A stretch of DNA of 64,000 nucleotides from Oikopleura dioica (Eukaryota > Chordata > Appendicularia > Copelata > Oikopleuridae), in contig OU015566.1 of the NCBI GenBank assembly GCA_907165135.1, positions 10,400,157 to 10,464,156 of the forward strand, given 5' to 3'. A program made the position numbers and the translations under genes. A model generated the notes under the pieces. That model saw nothing but the letters and a program-made list of their open reading frames with translations. It made no database searches and was not told the DNA's origin. Positions 34,701-46,231 of the stretch are shown one piece after another (the first letter of the stretch is position 1; each line of letters starts with the position of its first letter).

Positions 34701-35802
34701 CTGGACAAAAGAAAATGATGGAGGCTATTGAACGCGAAAAAGCTAACCCACCATCTCCACCGAAAAACTATGATTCTAAATTTGAAGCTATTAATAAAAG
34801 GCTTGATGATATCCCTCGTCAGCAAGCAAGTATTACCAATTTCAACCAAACGATCATTAATCGAATGCACCAGGACAATAGATACATCCACAACAAGTTA
34901 AACTTTCTCATTCAAGACCAAAAAATTTCAGGTTATGAGATTTATTCGTAAAATAAATCAAACCGTTCTAGTGGCAATGCGTAACGATGTGACTCGATTC
35001 ATTTCAAGTACTCGAGGATGCCTTCAATGGCTGAACCCTGAATTCTTCCGAAAATTGATGCAGGAGATTTTGATGATCCACGCTAAGGTCGACAAGTTGC
35101 TCAAGTGCGCTTGCAAATGTGATGAAAAAGAAATCAAAGAAGTGGTCGCTGCGATCAACGGATTCACTTTTCCAGATATTGATTCAACAGAATCAATTGT
35201 TCTAGAGGTCTGGTTTTAATTATATTTTTCGGTAGATAATAATTTAGACACCGACGGTGGAAAACGAAGTGAAGACTGACCAAGAGAAGCTGAAAATACA
35301 GATTAATCAAGCAAATGGATACGAGCAAATGTCATATGAAGAACTTCGTCGAGCGCAAGAATCAGGTCATTCTGAAGTAACAACTGGCTTTACGACTTAT
35401 GAGCAAATTCCAAATCCAACTCCTCGTCCAAAGAGTGCAAAAAAGGCAACGACTCATAAAGAGCCACAAAAAGCTTCGCCAAAAACGAAACCACTTGCGA
35501 TCGAAACTGTACCAGATGAATCTCTTTCAAAAATAACTCCTGCTTACGAAAACATACCTCAGAGGCCTTCTTCGACGAAATCTTCTGAAAGCTCCCCGCC
35601 AAAAGATCCTTCGACTAAGGACAAAAAGGAAGACAAGAAGTCAAAGAAGAGCGACCCAACTAAAGAATCAAAGAAGAAGCCAAAAAGCGCCAGCAAAGAA
35701 AAAGACCTCCGAAGTTCTACTCGTGCCGTTTCCCCTCCCCCAAATCCTCCTCTTTCTACTGATCAACAAAATCCTCAATCAGAAGCCTGTGCTATTATGT
35801 AA
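31705..35802 (+). CDS. Kinesin-3 (KIF1-like) motor with FHA domain and C-terminal CaaX box
   Basis: A microtubule plus-end motor, probably vesicle-carrying. Exons: 31705-31865, 31909-33197, 33244-33311, 33373-33598, 33639-34245, 34291-34931, 34972-35207 and 35248-35802, exactly 1260 aa. Motor domain features are MAEDSIKVAIRLRPFNTRE, the P-loop AYGQTGSGKS, the switch motifs NETSSRAH and DLAGSER, and GIGINKSLTTLG. A neck/coiled coil (ELARLRQEQ, DEIERQRQELETQI) precedes the FHA domain (IRPQ|HIRITNTKNKLITLEF, VHINGKSV). Gln/Glu coiled coils and a Lys/Ser/Pro-rich tail follow. The last residues, CAIM, form a farnesylation-type CaaX box. The 61-bp intron 33312-33372 has GA-AG borders. No PH domain is seen at the end, unlike KIF1A. 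Confidence 0.9.
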
Positions 35803-36728
35803 TCGCCTTCTTGATTCAGTAATTGAAAATAAAATTTATATTCTGTTTTGCTACCGAGTTGCCCTCTTCTTACATAAGACCATTGTAAATTGAAGAAGAG
35901 AATGTGCAGAGATAGAGGTAATTGTATTCAGTAATCTGAAGGGTCATAAACTTAATTCGTTTTCTGAAAGGTATGAAATTACCTTACAGTATTGATGAGC
36001 GGCCTTGGAGCGACACGTTCAATAAATTCAAACGACTAAGATAGAGGAATCTAAAAAAAAGCGAGAGAAAAACTTTTTCGACGAAAACAAAACCATTAGC
36101 TTTTGGTAATCCAATAATTCTGCAATAAACGATGACCTCGATGATCCCGTTTCCGTCAACTGGCGAGGTGGCGATCAGATGACCACCGAGACGATTTTTG
36201 CTTTTCAAGTTTTCCGTTTTGTTGCCCAGCGTGTCGCTGGATAGAGATGGTCGTCCCTGCGCAGATCCCAAAAACGCGCGTTTATCGCAAAGCTCGCGAT
36301 TCTGATAAAGAAGTTGAAATTGAAGCAAAGCGAAATGCGAGAAATCGAGCAAGGAAATGATGATCACGTTTTCTTCACTTTTCTATCCTCTCTTCCAAAT
36401 TAACCCCCCAGCGGATTATCCGGACTATAAGTAGTTCTCAATGAACGCAGTTATTCAATTTGAAATACAATATTCACGTGCTTATAAATGTCCCATTTGA
36501 AACCAAACGGCTTCTCTGCGTTTTTCGATTTTTTTGTCTTTGTTTTTGAATTCTGCGAATTTTTCATGAGAGGTAACGCTGTAAATAATGAAAGAGGGCT
36601 GAGAAAATTAGCTTTGACCGAGATGCCCGTCTCGTCTTTTTCCTCTTTTTTTTTTCTTTGAGAGTGAGTTTGAAAGAAAGTTCTTAGAGAGCCACTTGTC
36701 CGAAAGACTGGGAGCATGTGATCATCAG

Positions 36729-36839
36729 TATGGAATCAGCAAGCCAATGCCGGACGATGTTATACTAGAGAGGATCCGACGAGCTTCCGGAATCTCCGAA
36801 AACACGAAGCTCAACATGGAATACATGTTCAGAAAACGG
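36729..36839 (+). CDS. Orphan internal-exon candidate
   Basis: CATCAG precedes and GTAAGC follows a 111-bp fully open frame (YGISKPMPDDVILERIRR...NMEYMFRKR). It has balanced codon use and a helical, basic character, unlike the surrounding AT-rich sequence. Neither partner exon is identified. It may be a 5' exon of the ERG channel gene or part of an unknown gene. Confidence 0.35.
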
Positions 36840-38003
36840 GTAAGCGATAAAAAAAATTGTGTTTCTCGTTGACAATGAACCCATTCCCGAATTAAAAAGA
36901 GAGAATCAGAACATGTTAAATTACCGAGCAAAATGAATGTAAATGGGCTCTTTAAAATAAGCCAGAATCAACAGTTCTTTATTCAGAGAAAAAGGATCAA
37001 ATGAGGGTGACAAGTAATTTTGATGAATTTCTGAAAAGGAATTCTTTCCCTTTTCCGAATATTCAAAATTTTTACACGCTTCCCATACAATCTGCAAGCG
37101 TAACGAGCAAACTCAATGATGTAAGTTATCAGTTGCAATTTCAATTGAAACTTGACCTTGTAATCGCTTAAATCAGCTCAGTCAATCAAACTTATCAGAG
37201 TACAACATAAAAGATGCGTTACAGTCAAAGCTGACTGTACTATCGTTCTGAGCGTCTTCATAAAGTGACAAGTTAATCAATTACCAATCTCTATCAGCCA
37301 CCATAAAAAGCTTTGTGCGAGATGGAACCCGGGTTTTATTTTCTCGTCGAGATCATTTTCTTAATTCGCCCTAGCTGAAATAAAAAAAACAGCAAGTATC
37401 GAAATATTTTCACCTGATTTTTGCGGACAACAAAGAGAATCTTCTAAAATGCTCTTAACCTGATTACTCGGTCATAGTCTTAGTCGATAGCAAGATTCTG
37501 ATCATCAGAATACATTTGCTTACCACGAAAAAACAATAAGCATCTCTCGTATTCTATTTTATCTATCTCGGCCCTAACGAAAATTAAAAATTAAGAGAGC
37601 GCGCAGATCGAATTTTTTCGCGTGTCTTCGTTCCTTTGAAATGGACGGAAGGGAAATTTAACTGGCTCAAGAGAGAACACAACGCAAGAAATAGTAGCCA
37701 TGGGAAGAAGGCTTTTCAAGTGTAAAGGGTTGACGATGATCTGCTGGTTCTTGGCTTTAGAAATCTAGGAGCATAATTAATATTTGAAGGGTGGCAATTT
37801 TCGAGCAAAGAAATCTAGCAAAGGGATTCGGATGATTCAGTACCAGTCTGTTCAAGAATCGATAAACCGCTTTTATCAGTACCTAACGCAGCTCGATTCG
37901 CGCTCCTTATGCTCATCTTGAAAATAGACAATGAGTTTATTTAAAGAGTCGCTTACAGAATAGAGAGTTCACAAAAAGAGTCTTCGTTGATTTCATTTTT
38001 TGA

Positions 38004-38141
38004 ATGACAGTCAGTCAAAATAGCAAATTCTTGTCCGTTGTCGACCCTTTTCAAAAGGGGATGATGGACGAGGATCGACTCGAAGCCATAGTCCACGAAA
38101 AGCAGCGCCTTCTTAGGCATAATCCCTCGCCTAACCCTCAG
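38004..38141 (+). CDS. Possible first exon (MTVSQNSKFLSVVDP...), unassigned
   Basis: 46 open codons from an ATG to a GTATTT donor. The sequence MTVSQNSKFLSVVDPFQKG...HEKQRLLRHNPSPNPQ is hydrophilic. No family or downstream exon is certain. It lies on the strand of the ERG-type channel and could be an alternative N-terminus. Confidence 0.3.
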
Positions 38142-39592
38142 GTATTTTTCATCATTATTTCATGCCCAAGATCTCTAAGATCATCTGCCGTGGCTCAAGA
38201 ACTCATTTATAAACGCCGTTCTGGCTTATTTTTTTGCTAATAATTAGAAATGATGAAGAGCACAAGGCAGATGCGAGTTCAAACAAAAATTATACCAGTG
38301 ATTTTTTCTGCAAATTAAAAAATTTTTTACTGAACTCTTATTTTTGACCGGAATTGGTATTCCCCTCCCGATTTTCATGCCGATGATAGCATACAACCCA
38401 AAACGCCGCCTTGATGTAAGTTTTTTTTCTTTCAAAGAGGAAGTTTGTTAAAAAGTGTTAATTAATTCCGTTTCTTCATTTTCCATGTGCGAGCGAAGCT
38501 TTATCTTTATCAATAATTAACTTTTTTTTGCGTTTCAACAATATATCCAGCCACATTTGCGTATTCAATACACGATGAAATTTAACAATTAAACTCAAAT
38601 CTATTTTTGATGAGAAAATAATTTTTATATAGAAAAAATATCATAACTTAGGGTTCATTAATTTTTGACAGTTCAAAGAAAATGAGAAAGAGAGGAGTTT
38701 TTCTTCGTAAAGAAGAACGATTAGCGGTAAAGTAACTTCAATCAATTGAGAGATTCATTTGAGTTCAAGAGCTCCACTTACTTTTTAATCAGAGGAATAG
38801 CGGTATATGAGCTCATTAGAGTGCAAATCTGCTTACAGTCTTGTCTACCTGCGATTGGACTTATCTCTAAGACCCTACAGTAGTTGTTTCAGAAACACAG
38901 TAAATTCCAATTGGCGATTTACAATCAGCAGAGCAGAATGCTAATTTGATTTTGTCGCAAATTCGCATCGACTCATTGACATATCAAGCAGCTAGTTTAA
39001 TCCGACATGCCCTGAGGGATGTGCATTGTTCAGTAAGCCAAGTCGGCAATTACTCTTTGATCTCTCAATACAGACTTAGAGTCCAGAAAACTCGGTTTAT
39101 CGGATTTTGGATTATTGGATCAGGGAAATCGAGAGAATCCCTCTGATGGGGAACGCGAATGCTGGGTACAAATCGAGACTCGATCGTAGAGAAAAAAGGT
39201 CGAAATTTTATCGTCTCGCCAAAATTCAGGTTTTCTTTCTTTTTCTTCAGTGCATGAGATACAGAAAAAATGGGAATAAGAGGCCATTTTATGCAAATAG
39301 AGGTAAAAATAGATTTTTATCATTAAAATCCGGAATCGAATTATATTAAATCAGCAAATCTAGCTTTATAAGATAAAATCCATAGAATAAACTTGATAGA
39401 TTAAACCGTTTGACCCGTGTTAATTTATCAAAAAAGGTCAGTATTTGTCTTTTCGAAAGCAAATTATTTTCTTTCCCTCCCTTAGAGATTGAAAACATCG
39501 ATCACCGAGCAATCACCTGGTTGGCGATTTCATTTTAATTAAAAAAAACGGGATTATTTTAAATCCCTTATTTCTGATTTTTGAGCTTGAGG

Positions 39593-42187
39593 ATGTTTTC
39601 CAGTGGCTCATTACCAGAATCCAAAAAGCCAAGTCCAAAAGAGAGTGATTTTTCGACGCCTAAAAGGAGGAACCCGAGAAGGAGGGTTGTGAATATTCCG
39701 GCTTTGAATGAAATGAGCGCTTTGTCTAGAGAGAAAAGCTCAAAGTGCCATAACAAAGCTGTTTTCACGAGGCCAAGTCATCTGCAGGTCGAGACCTTTT
39801 CCCTCGATTTTCATAAGGTATTAACCTCTGCAATTAAGGTTCTATCGCTGGGCGCTGATGTCCTACCAGAGTACAAGCTTCAAAAGCCTCAAATTTCTCC
39901 ATTCACGATTCTTCACTACTCGCCTTTCAAGGCAATATGGGACTGGGTCATACTGCTTCTGGTCATTTACACTGCCATCATTACAGTAAGCGCTTCGATC
40001 CGCCTTGATACTTGAGTTCTAAGCCTTTCATCGCCGTCTTCTATCTCAACCTGGATCACGAGAATATGCCCTGGCAAGCGATGAATTTGAATTATCTCAA
40101 TGGCCTCAATAATCCGATCGTCATCATAGAGCTCATCGTCGATATTATGTTCATCATTGATATCGTGATCAACTTTAGGTTTGAAAGAACAACCATGAGG
40201 AATTAAAACCCTTCTAGGACAACATATGTTAATCAAAACGATGAAGTGATTTCCAATTCCTGGAAAATAGCAATCCATTATTTCAAAGGCTGGTTTCTGA
40301 TCGACCTCGTCGCCGCGGTCCCTTTCGATCTTCTTGTTCAAAACCAGGATCAAGGAAGTGACTCGAGGTAGATTTTTCTTTCCAAGGCAAAGAATAAACC
40401 TTATTTCAGCCCCGAACAAACGACACTGATCATCACCCTTTTGAAAACTGCCCGTCTTTTGCGACTTGTCAGAGTAGCGCGCAAATTAGATCGCTACTCC
40501 GAATACGGTGCTGCCGTGCTATTCTTGCTGATGGCAGGATTTGCGCTGGTTGCGCACTGGCTGGCGTGCATTTGGTATGCAATCGCAAATGCCGAACGGC
40601 CTGGCTTGACAAATAGGTAGGTTTAGGTTGAAAAAGTTCATTTCTTTTTGACGTCAAATAATTTTAAAAATAGAATCGGCTGGCTCGATCAACTTGCGAA
40701 CACAACGTTGCAGCCCTTCAATGACATCGTCGATCATACTGGGAAGATTTCGAATTCCTCTGGAGGACCTCCACTTAGCGACAGGTATCTCCACTCAAAA
40801 CAGATCAAAGATAATCAAATGATCAAAGGTATATCACGGCTCTTTACTTCACGTTTTCTTCGTTGACTTCTGTTGGCTTTGGAAACGTCAGTCCGAACAC
40901 GAACAATGAGAAAGTTTGTTCGGTCCTCATTATGCTCATTGGATGTGAGTTAATAATCCTTTTGCCGTGAAATGATGTTTTCTTAGCGTTGATGTACGCT
41001 TCCATCTTTGGAAACGTCTCGGCAATCATTCAACGACTCTATTCTGGAACCGCTCGGTATCATGCTCAGATGAACCGCGTTCGAGAGTTCATCCGATTCC
41101 ACCAAATTCCGAATCCTCTCCGACAGCGACTAGAAGAGTACTTTCAACACGCATGGTCGTACACAAACGGAATCGACATGACAATGGTTCTCAAGGGATT
41201 TCCTGAATGTCTCCAGGCAGACATTGCTCTTCATTTGAATCGAAATTTGCTCAAAGGATGCGAGGCCTTTGCTGGCATGTCGCCTGGATGTCTTAGGTAT
41301 AATTGATCATCGAGAGCCTATTTATACTTTTTAGGACCTTGTCACTGAAGTTTCGAACCACACATGCACCACCCGGCGATACTCTTGTGCATACAGGAGA
41401 TGTTCTTACTGCGATTTACTTCATCTCAAGGGGGAGCTTGGAGATCTTGAAAGATGATCAAGTTGTGGCCATTCTTGGTAAATACTCACTTTCATCAAAA
41501 ATTTAACCGTTTCTTTAGGAAAGAATGATACCTTCGGTGAAATAATGAAGAACAATATCAGAGGCAAATCAAGCTCCACTGTTCGAGCGCTGACTTATTG
41601 CGACCTTCATAAAATCCACGCGGACGACATTGCGAGCGTTCTGAATATGTATCCAGAACATGCTTGTGATTTCTGGGAGAACTTAGACCTGACTTACAAT
41701 CTTCGAAAGGTAGAGTCAAATGATCATTCGAATGCGAAGGGATTAATTTCAGGACTCAACTGACCCATCGTTTCAATCAACTCCTGTCGGTTCACCAAAA
41801 TCATCTGTTTATAACTTGATTAACAGCTCGATCGATATTGATAAAGGTGATAGAACTGAATTCTGCATTTTCTCATATGTTCAGATGATAAAATATCAAT
41901 TACAGAGGAAGATGAGCCAGTGAAGAAAGTAACTGGAGAAGAAAAATACATAGAACTATCACCAAGCGTATCTGAAACCCCGCAAAAAGAAAACTCTGAT
42001 ACTCTTTCAACAAGAATTGCAGTCATTGAGGATAGACTTCAGCGACTTGAGTGAGTTCCCTTCGAATTATTACCTTGCTAATAGAAATTTTAGCTCGAAA
42101 CTAAGCAGTGAGTTGAGCTCTATAAAACTGTTACTGCTTGAGCTCACTCAAAAAGAAGTGACAAAAAGTTCAGAAGAAAAAGGATAA
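39593..42187 (+). CDS. KCNH: ERG-type voltage-gated K+ channel (KCNH2/6/7-like), without PAS domain
   Basis: Carries the rapid delayed-rectifier-type K+ current in excitable cells. Twelve exons from 39593-39985 to 42094-42187 give 709 aa in exact frame. Landmarks are [40 protein letters not shown] (S1), [18 protein letters not shown] (S2-S3), [19 protein letters not shown]4 [21 protein letters not shown], pore [14 protein letters not shown], and the cyclic-nucleotide-binding homology domain ([32 protein letters not shown]). A short coiled coil ([21 protein letters not shown]) ends the protein. The predicted N-terminus ([17 protein letters not shown]) lacks the PAS/eag domain. Either a short isoform-like gene exists or upstream exons were missed. 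Confidence 0.93.
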
Positions 42188-42385
42188 AGCCTGCTTTGAT
42201 CAAATAACGATTTTTAAATTATATTCATCAATTTTCGTTCACTGCCGATTTCTGTTTATAGTCTTGTTTATAAATTATTATTTTAATAAACTTTTGGTAT
42301 GATAAAATCTGACTCATTTTCTTGACTTCCTGCCTGCTTCTTCTCGCAATAGTTCTCAAAAGGAAATCAGTGAGAGACTTTGAGC

Positions 42386-43300
42386 ATGCCACATCAAGTG
42401 CCACAGTGTGGCGAAGGTAAATGATAATAGAAAAGCCAAAAAGTAAGCGCTAGGTTCTGGAGATTTCGACGAGGGATGGCTCTATTATTTGCCCGATAGA
42501 ACTCATGGTACTGCATGGGTTTGCGAGGAAAATCGAGATGTCATTTTGGCGATCTTCTGGATTTCTTTAATCCAATTGATTTTCGCCTCGTTCTCGTTCT
42601 TGAGCTCTTTCTGGGATGAACAAGCGGATCTCTTCTCGGTAAAAATCAAATTTGAAATGATTCTTGAGCATAAAAGGATGATGACGTCTCAAGAACAGTT
42701 CACATGGAAGATCCAGAGATTGAAATCAGCACAACACAGACGAACATCAGCAATACTCCAGTTATCATTGTCAACCGAAGGCAACGGAAAATCGTTCAAA
42801 TTTATCATCGCATTCATACCAGGTTATTTCCGCTTTGCAAAAAAATGCATCCAACGGTGTTTTTAGCTATGGCCCAAGAATTCATGAAGTCATAAATGTT
42901 ATTGCTCCTATCCTTGGTATTTGCGCCATAAAAGGAACGGATGTTTGCCGATTTTTTAACTATTCAAGCGATTGATCTACTGAATTATATTCTAAAGCGG
43001 TCTTATAACATTCGTTGAAAGTGAACTCGCTAGAAATTCTTGAGGCTTTCTTTGTATTCACTCTATTTGCCCTATTTATCGGACTCATTGTTGGCTGTCT
43101 CAGTGGACTTGAAGTAAGATTAAATGGCAACAAAAGAGCTATTGATTCTTTAGGCTTGCGAACGAACTGAGCGTATTCATGGTCCAGATGCTGCAAGCTG
43201 GTTAACCGCCTGCATCAGTATTGCAATCATTATCATGGTCGTTCTCAACCTTGCTATGATTGCGCTTAGCGGATCTGTACTCACTACTCGTCTATACTAA
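42386..43300 (+). CDS. Small multi-span membrane protein, uncharacterised
   Basis: Exons: 42386-42416, 42454-42638, 42677-42822, 42867-~42934, 43022-43113 and 43154-43300. Hydrophobic segments are DVILAIFWISLIQLIFASFS, HEVINVIAPILGICAI, LEAFFVFTLFALFIGLIVG and LTACISIAIIIMVVLNLAMI, so about four membrane passes. The length is 222 aa. The fourth intron lacks a GT donor: it can be read GA-AG at 42935, or GC-AG after 42967, which adds 11 residues (GTDVCRFFNYS-like). Both keep the frame. A tetraspan organisation is suggested, but no CCG tetraspanin signature is seen. The family is unknown. Confidence 0.55.
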
Positions 43301-43348
43301 GCAATAAAATATAATATTTTAAATATTGATTCAAACTCGGAGTTTTAT

Positions 43349-43697
43349 TCACTGAATGACAAAAAGAACAGCAGTAAATGCAGCAGACGCAAGAGCAGCT
43401 TCTGCTCCACTTTCCCCAAGAGCTTCGTTAACAGCATCGTTAACAGCATCGTTAACGCCTTCCAAGTTGATTCCATTCAAGGAGTCAAGAGCACCGTTTG
43501 CAGCGTCGATGATATTGTCAGTGTTGATTGAGCCGAGAGCATCTGATGCTGCATCCAAGGCATCACTAAGGAATAATTATCATAATAGAATAGTTATCAA
43601 ATTAGACAAAAAACTTCTTTTACCTGATATCCTGAGAGTCGGGAAGGATCTGGCCGAAAGTGCCCGCAACTAGGCAAAAAAAGTTGGAGAGCTTCAT
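43349..43697 (-). CDS. Small secreted, GPI-anchor-like protein (family member 1)
   Basis: Two exons, 43697-43624 and 43565-43349, 96 aa. A signal peptide (MKLSNFFCLVAGTFGQILP) is followed by an acidic low-complexity body of repeats like DALGSINTDNIIDAANGALDSL. The end, ESGAEAALASAAFTAVLFVIQ, looks like a GPI-attachment tail. It is a clear paralogue of the genes at 48683 and 49412. All three share the exon-1 junction, a TTTCGAGA(A/G)AATG start context and an upstream CACTTC(A/C)CTTTGAGC box at the same distance. The function is unknown; a secreted or surface role is inferred. Confidence 0.7.
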
Positions 43698-44118
43698 TTT
43701 CTCGAAACCCTGATGATTTAATGAAGACTTCTTTATTGCCGCTCAAAGTGAAGTGTTTAGTCAAGCATTGATGGACACAAAGATATGTTATTCCTGCGCT
43801 CTTTTGTTAATTTTTTCTGGGATTTTCTATGAATAACTAGATGATACCTCTATTATCTGTGTGAGTTCGATAAATACGGTTTATTCGCTGACGGTCGCAG
43901 ATGATACCGTAGTTCCGTCTTAGCCAAGGGCGAATAGCCTTCAACAGGAAGTTCGTTCACAATTACAGCTATTCAAGCGCAATGCCGGGTAAATTTGACT
44001 TCTACCTGGTTTGAAAGGATCTTGAGATAATACAGTAACGATGGTCACAATATAATTTAGCTTTGTCTGCCGATTCTGGTCTCCAGTCGACTTACCGGGC
44101 AGACGAAGTGTTTTCGAC

Positions 44119-45993
44119 ATGAGCATACCGGCTTTCGCTGTGTCCTCGGCGTTGAAAGCCTCCAATGTCCTGATCGACAAAAAAGAGACTTTCACGATAA
44201 AGGCCATTTTTAAAACTGATCGGTTTGTTACAAATACCCTGACTGCTCTTCCTGCCATTGCTTTGGCCTCTCTTCTGGTAAGAAATAATTTTATTGACAG
44301 GCAAAATAAATTTAGATCATTAAACCCTCGAGTTTTACGGTGGACATAGTCACCTGTACCATCAGAGCAAAGCCTGATGCAAAGTCACTTTCTGGAGTTC
44401 TTATCCATGACAACTCACAACTCGCCGATCAAAATTTCATCAACGCCTACTGTAATGCCAATTTGTACAATTATACAGTCGCCCCAGATGGAACTGTCGG
44501 TGCAAACAAGCCAATGTCTTACAAATTCGTCAAAATGTTTCCCTTTTGCTTGCTAACGTTGATTATTCTTGGCGTCTGGGTAAGTTCTTCGACTACTTTC
44601 ATATTTTACTCAATTCAAGACCGGGCTTTGCTGGGAAATAACAAGTAGAAAACGATTGAGCCAGGCTGAGTATCTTTTCGATGGCTTGGAAGAAGCAGCA
44701 GGAGATCTTATAAATGCGTTGCGGTCGATTTCGAGTCTCTTGGCAGCAGGGCCAACGAAGAAAGTGATCAAAGCTCCTCAAGATGGTGGATCGACTAAAA
44801 TGAGGATTAAAGCAAATCGTAATGCTACGGGTTCGAAGCTTTAGTTAGAGGGAAATGAAGTTTTTCATCACTGAGACTAGAAAAGGTCGTGACTAACCCA
44901 GAAAAGCAAGAGCCTCGCATCGAATAAGTCAAGCTATGAATCTCGGAAAACTTGACTCTTTTGGCCCGTCTGATGTTCCAGCAAGACCAACTATTACAAG
45001 ACGAAACAATAATAATGGCTATGACTTCGATTCTGATAAAGATTCCGACAAGTTTATCGTCAGTTTCATTTTTATTGAATAACCTTCGTAAAGTGGATTT
45101 CAGAACAGAGATGCTCAAGTGGATATGAACAACAAAGAAATTCAGTCCTACAAAAATCTTTCCCATAGCATTCAGGAATTGAAGGTCAAATTCACTAGCA
45201 AAGATCTTTTTTACATGATTTTTACCTTCAAAAAGGTGTCTCTTGACAAATACTTCGCGGAAAATAATATTTACGCAAAGTTCATTGAGTTTGAGGAATA
45301 TCTTGAAATCCGTGCTTCATCAAAGCAATTTATACGGACTGTCAGATTCAACAGATTGAATACGTTTCTGGTGACTTTGATTTGCGCCGGTACTTTGGGG
45401 TATTACTACATTTGGAGACTTCACTGTAAGCACACGACCTGTTATCACAAATAAAAGTCTTTTAGGGGTCTCAAATGCTATCAACTGCAAGTTACCTGAG
45501 GTTTACTGGTATAAATACGCGCCTAAAGTGGAACCTTTAGAAGAGCAAATTTGGACAACCACGAAGTGCTACTTCAAAAACTTGGGGACTTGGGAACGAT
45601 TCGCACAGATTCTGTTTGTCCTCTACGTTTTCATGGCTCTGTTTCAGATCATTTTTGCACTGAGCTCTTCAATTAAATGGAAGAAGGCTGACAGACTGAT
45701 CAAATACCTTCCCTTGAACTGCGCTCTCAATCGGAATTCGATTTCTGATCTTCATCTTTTGGTCTCAAAAGTTTCAGAAAACGAAGGTGCTAGAAAGGTA
45801 ATGGATAAAAATGACTTGTAAAGAAAATTCTTTTTAGTCCCTTGCAATGTGCGACAAAGTGCTGTCAGCGCTAGAAAAATTTGAGCACGAAGAAAAATTC
45901 CTGCCAGTATTGATGGAAGTAATTGTTTGGAGCGAGACAGACGAACGAGTCGGTGACATTGTCAAGAAAGTCCTTCAGCCAAAGAGCAATTAG
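44119..45993 (+). CDS. Pannexin/innexin-family channel protein
   Basis: A large-pore membrane channel, four passes. Exons: 44119-44277, 44316-44579, 44620-44830, 44907-45058, 45104-45425, 45466-45797 and 45838-45993, exactly 531 aa. TM1 is in TDRFVTNTLTALPAIALASLL. The first outer loop holds Cys residues (TCTIRAK, NAYCNANLYNYT). TM2 is YKFVKMFPFCLLTLIILGVW. A long cytoplasmic loop follows (KRLSQAEYLFDGLEE...). TM3 is FLVTLICAGTLGYYYIW, the second outer loop has two Cys (INCKLPE, TTKCYF), and TM4 is FAQILFVLYVFMALFQIIFA. The sequence after TM4 (KADRLIKYLPLN...ISDLHLLVSK) resembles pannexin. Assignment is by topology, Cys pairs and these motifs, not by a strong signature. Confidence 0.65.
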
Positions 45994-46231
45994 AACAACT
46001 ATTTCAAGTTGAAATTTTCAACCTTCAATTTTTATCCTGACTCTAGAATAGTACTAACTTTTATAAGGACGCATATTTGTGATCACAATTTTGTTTTTAT
46101 ATTTGTTAGTAAGAATCTTGGATAAATTAGCAATTTACAGTGAGGGGTTTGAGTACAATTAGTAATAATCCCTGCATAATTTTGTTGTTTTTCAACTTAT
46201 GGCAGTTCTTGAGGCTGGCGAGATGGGTTGT

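Larger units (their letters stand above)
35803..39592. other. Long sparsely coding region before the K+ channel gene
   Basis: About 3.8 kb of AT-rich sequence with only two exon-like pieces (36729-36839 and 38004-38141). A possible third lies around 38340-38417, where one frame reads IGIPLPIFMPMIAYNPKRRLD-like sequence before a GTAAGT donor. For such a compact genome this is long and may hold 5' exons and regulatory DNA of the neuronal/muscle-type channel gene downstream. Confidence 0.4.

Noticed and set aside
43982-44118. 7-nt first exon (ATG CCG G) for the pannexin-like gene
   Set aside because: Possible by frame, but the Met at 44119 matches the usual pannexin start position better and needs no micro-exon.
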